DNA of 64,000 nt from assembly GCA_035299505.1 (NCBI GenBank), contig DATGWL010000087.1, forward strand, positions 26,376 to 90,375. The letters run 5' to 3'. This stretch comes from M3007 sp035299505. GTDB lineage: Bacteria; Bacteroidota; Bacteroidia; Chitinophagales; Saprospiraceae. Below are positions 62,795 to 64,000 of the stretch, piece by piece. A program made the translations under genes and the position numbers. Every line of letters begins with the position of its first letter. The first letter of the stretch is position 1. The notes beneath the pieces were generated by a model. That model did not search any database. It saw nothing but the letters and a program-made list of their open reading frames with translations, and was not told where the DNA came from.

Positions 62795-63682
62795 TTAGCG
62801 TCTTACTTTCACGCTATCCAAAAACTGAAGCGTACCGGGTAATCCATTCAGCAGGTGGGAATTGGGCGGATACTTCACCGGGCCTACAAAAAATTGCTGG
62901 CCGGTGAGTAACACCTCACTGTCGCCCACTGCAGCTGAAAGCTGGTCTACATAGCCCTGAAGAGGTTGTCGGGGCAATGGCTCCTGCAGAATGGTGAAAA
63001 CGTAGGATGGGCGCAATGTTTGACAGGAGTCTTTTATATCGCTGATGGTAACATTTGCTCCCAGGTAAGTAACGCGCATTCCTTTGGAACGAAGGAGGTA
63101 TTGAATAAACAGCAGGGTTAGTTCCTGAGATTCGCCTTCTGGAGAGAAGAGCAGAAAAACCGGGGTGTCATGTCTGGGCAAACTCCGGTCAATGGCACAC
63201 ATCAGTTTGCGTCGAATGATCTGGCCAACAAACTTTTCGTGGGATGGGCTGATGCTGTTGGTAAGCCAGAGTAGTCGCAATTTGTCCAAAAACGGATAAA
63301 TTAATTCCAGCATGCAGCGTTCGAACCCGTGCAGACTTACGTATTCAGCAAACACTTGCTCGAAGCCCTCTTCATTCAGATCAATCATGCTGAGGGTTAG
63401 CGCATCGATCTGCGAATTCGGGTTGGGATTGTTTTGGGCGAGAGCAGCGCCTTTGGCAGCAATTTCATTCGCCGTCATCTTGGCGAGTTTGCTGATTTTA
63501 ATCCCGTTGCGGTTCAGTAAGGCAATATTGAATAAATGCCTGAGATTTTCATCCGTGTAGTAACGGATGTTGGTGTCAGTCCGGGCAGGCGTAATGAGTC
63601 CATACCGCTGTTCCCAAATACGGATGGTATGGGCCTTAATTCCCGTTAGTTTCTCCAAATCTCTGATGGAGTAAATCGCCAT
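62795..63682 (-). CDS. MerR-family regulator with B12-binding-like domain (CarH/LitR-like)
   Basis: 295 residues from the Met at 63682, directly before the winged helix (MAIYSIRDLEKLTGIKAHTIRIWEQRYGLI), a MerR DNA-binding domain. A helical cap region (about 90-165) and a Rossmann domain (about 172-290) follow, as in the CarH/LitR light-sensing regulators. In those, cobalamin binding needs W-x9-EH in the cap and DxHxxG in the Rossmann part. Here the cap reads W139...E149-K150 and the Rossmann loop reads SPEGESQEL, without the His. B12 binding is therefore unlikely. Relatives often control carotenoid or light-response genes; none is in the window. Confidence 0.85.
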   Translation of the reverse strand: MAIYSIRDLEKLTGIKAHTIRIWEQRYGLITPARTDTNIRYYTDENLRHLFNIALLNRNGIKISKLAKMTANEIAAKGAALAQNNPNPNSQIDALTLSMIDLNEEGFEQVFAEYVSLHGFERCMLELIYPFLDKLRLLWLTNSISPSHEKFVGQIIRRKLMCAIDRSLPRHDTPVFLLFSPEGESQELTLLFIQYLLRSKGMRVTYLGANVTISDIKDSCQTLRPSYVFTILQEPLPRQPLQGYVDQLSAAVGDSEVLLTGQQFFVGPVKYPPNSHLLNGLPGTLQFLDSVKVRR

Positions 63683-63931
63683 GGATACTTGCCTGTTTAC
63701 CACAAAGGTCTTCAAACAGCTGATCTTGTTAAATGTTTTACAAAAAAACTTCAACAAAAAATTCTTTCAGTCTTGAAACTTGCAATCCAGACGTTTTTTA
63801 GGCGCTGTCTGGCTGAAGAAAAGGTGAGGTAAAAGTGTGCCCCGGAGCTCCTTAAGCACTACCTGTTCTTTTAAAACAGCCTCCTGAAATGCCGCCAACC
63901 CGACCGTTTTCTTAAATTTTGCCCCATTTAC
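63683..63931. other. Gene-free stretch between the MerR gene and the right-edge promoter
   Basis: About 250 bases with no convincing coding sequence. It holds a CCAGAC (63787-63792) / GTCTGG (63807-63812) weak inverted repeat and a GGAGCTCC palindrome near 63845. It probably contains the MerR promoter, and possibly its operator, but I cannot assign one. Confidence 0.4.
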
Positions 63932-63961
63932 TTGCTTGTTTAAAAAAAATAATTACCTTTG
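63932..63961 (+). promoter_or_regulatory. Promoter of a gene off the right edge
   Basis: TTG (63932-63934), 19 bases, then TACCTTTG (63954-63961) fits the Bacteroidota -33/-7 pair well. It faces out of the window and is divergent from the MerR gene, so it probably drives a gene that the MerR regulator may control. Confidence 0.6.
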
Positions 63962-64000
63962 AGCTGATTTTCACCTTATTTAGTCCTACAAGCTTCTGTA

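Noticed and set aside
1..64000. tRNA, rRNA, insertion sequence or prophage
   Set aside because: I found no cloverleaf, rRNA motif, transposase, integrase, or target-site duplication; the S74 protein alone is not evidence of a phage.

Overview
The window looks like chromosomal DNA of a Bacteroidota bacterium, probably class Saprospiria (Lewinella/Haliscomenobacter-like). The reasons are secreted proteins with type IX secretion (T9SS) C-terminal sorting domains, DUF4249 and DUF1573 proteins, a short 289-residue RpoD, a GldL-like membrane segment, TonB-dependent receptors, and repeated -7 promoter elements of the Bacteroidota form TAnnTTTG. Genes are densely packed, often with converging ends that overlap by a few bases. 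I see no prophage, insertion sequence, rRNA, tRNA or CRISPR array.

Layout. 1-11 kb: a TIR-like/TPR/short-chain-dehydrogenase fusion, a TlpA-like thioredoxin protein, a secreted C-type lectin, a DUF457 membrane protein, a hot-dog DUF4442 protein and a very long TamB. 11-17 kb: a small membrane-anchored protein, rpoD, a TPR protein, gyrA and a 60-residue GldL-like protein. 17-26 kb: a PPC/DUF296 lipoprotein, two TonB-dependent receptors flanking an exonuclease/GIY-YIG nuclease, a peroxiredoxin-like protein, malate dehydrogenase and a DUF4249 lipoprotein. 26-36 kb: valS, a Glu/Leu/Phe/Val-type dehydrogenase, a four-gene minus-strand run (lipoprotein, cation efflux, FkbM-like methyltransferase, DUF2452), a glycosylasparaginase, a secreted protein and futalosine hydrolase. 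36-40 kb: PAP2 phosphatase, DUF1573, DoxX-like protein and an isolated Cas6. 40-43 kb: a SAM-I riboswitch controlling cystathionine gamma-synthase and homoserine dehydrogenase. 43-47 kb: thioesterase, DUF1573, CcmF-type cytochrome c assembly protein and a DUF4440 protein. 47-60 kb: a T9SS protein, a 1342-residue repeat protein with an S74 chaperone tail, an SH3 lipoprotein, a lamin-tail-domain protein, an oligopeptide-binding lipoprotein and SppA. 60-64 kb: a polytopic membrane protein, a THUMP RNA methyltransferase and a MerR regulator with a B12-type domain.

Most genes are housekeeping or envelope genes. The most unusual points are: (1) a stand-alone Cas6 whose Tyr and His at the positions of the Pyrococcus Cas6 catalytic pair are Phe and Gln, and which carries an 18-histidine tail, with no array or other cas gene in 64 kb; (2) a 67-base TCAC tetranucleotide tract filling the gap between the cystathionine gamma-synthase and homoserine dehydrogenase genes, and a degenerate version of the same motif, in the same sense orientation, filling the tamB/DUF4442 gap; (3) the TIR-TPR-SDR fusion; (4) a SAM-I riboswitch whose terminator and antiterminator can both be read from the sequence; (5) a GyrA with alanine at the main quinolone-resistance position. 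All assignments are by reading alone; no database search was run.
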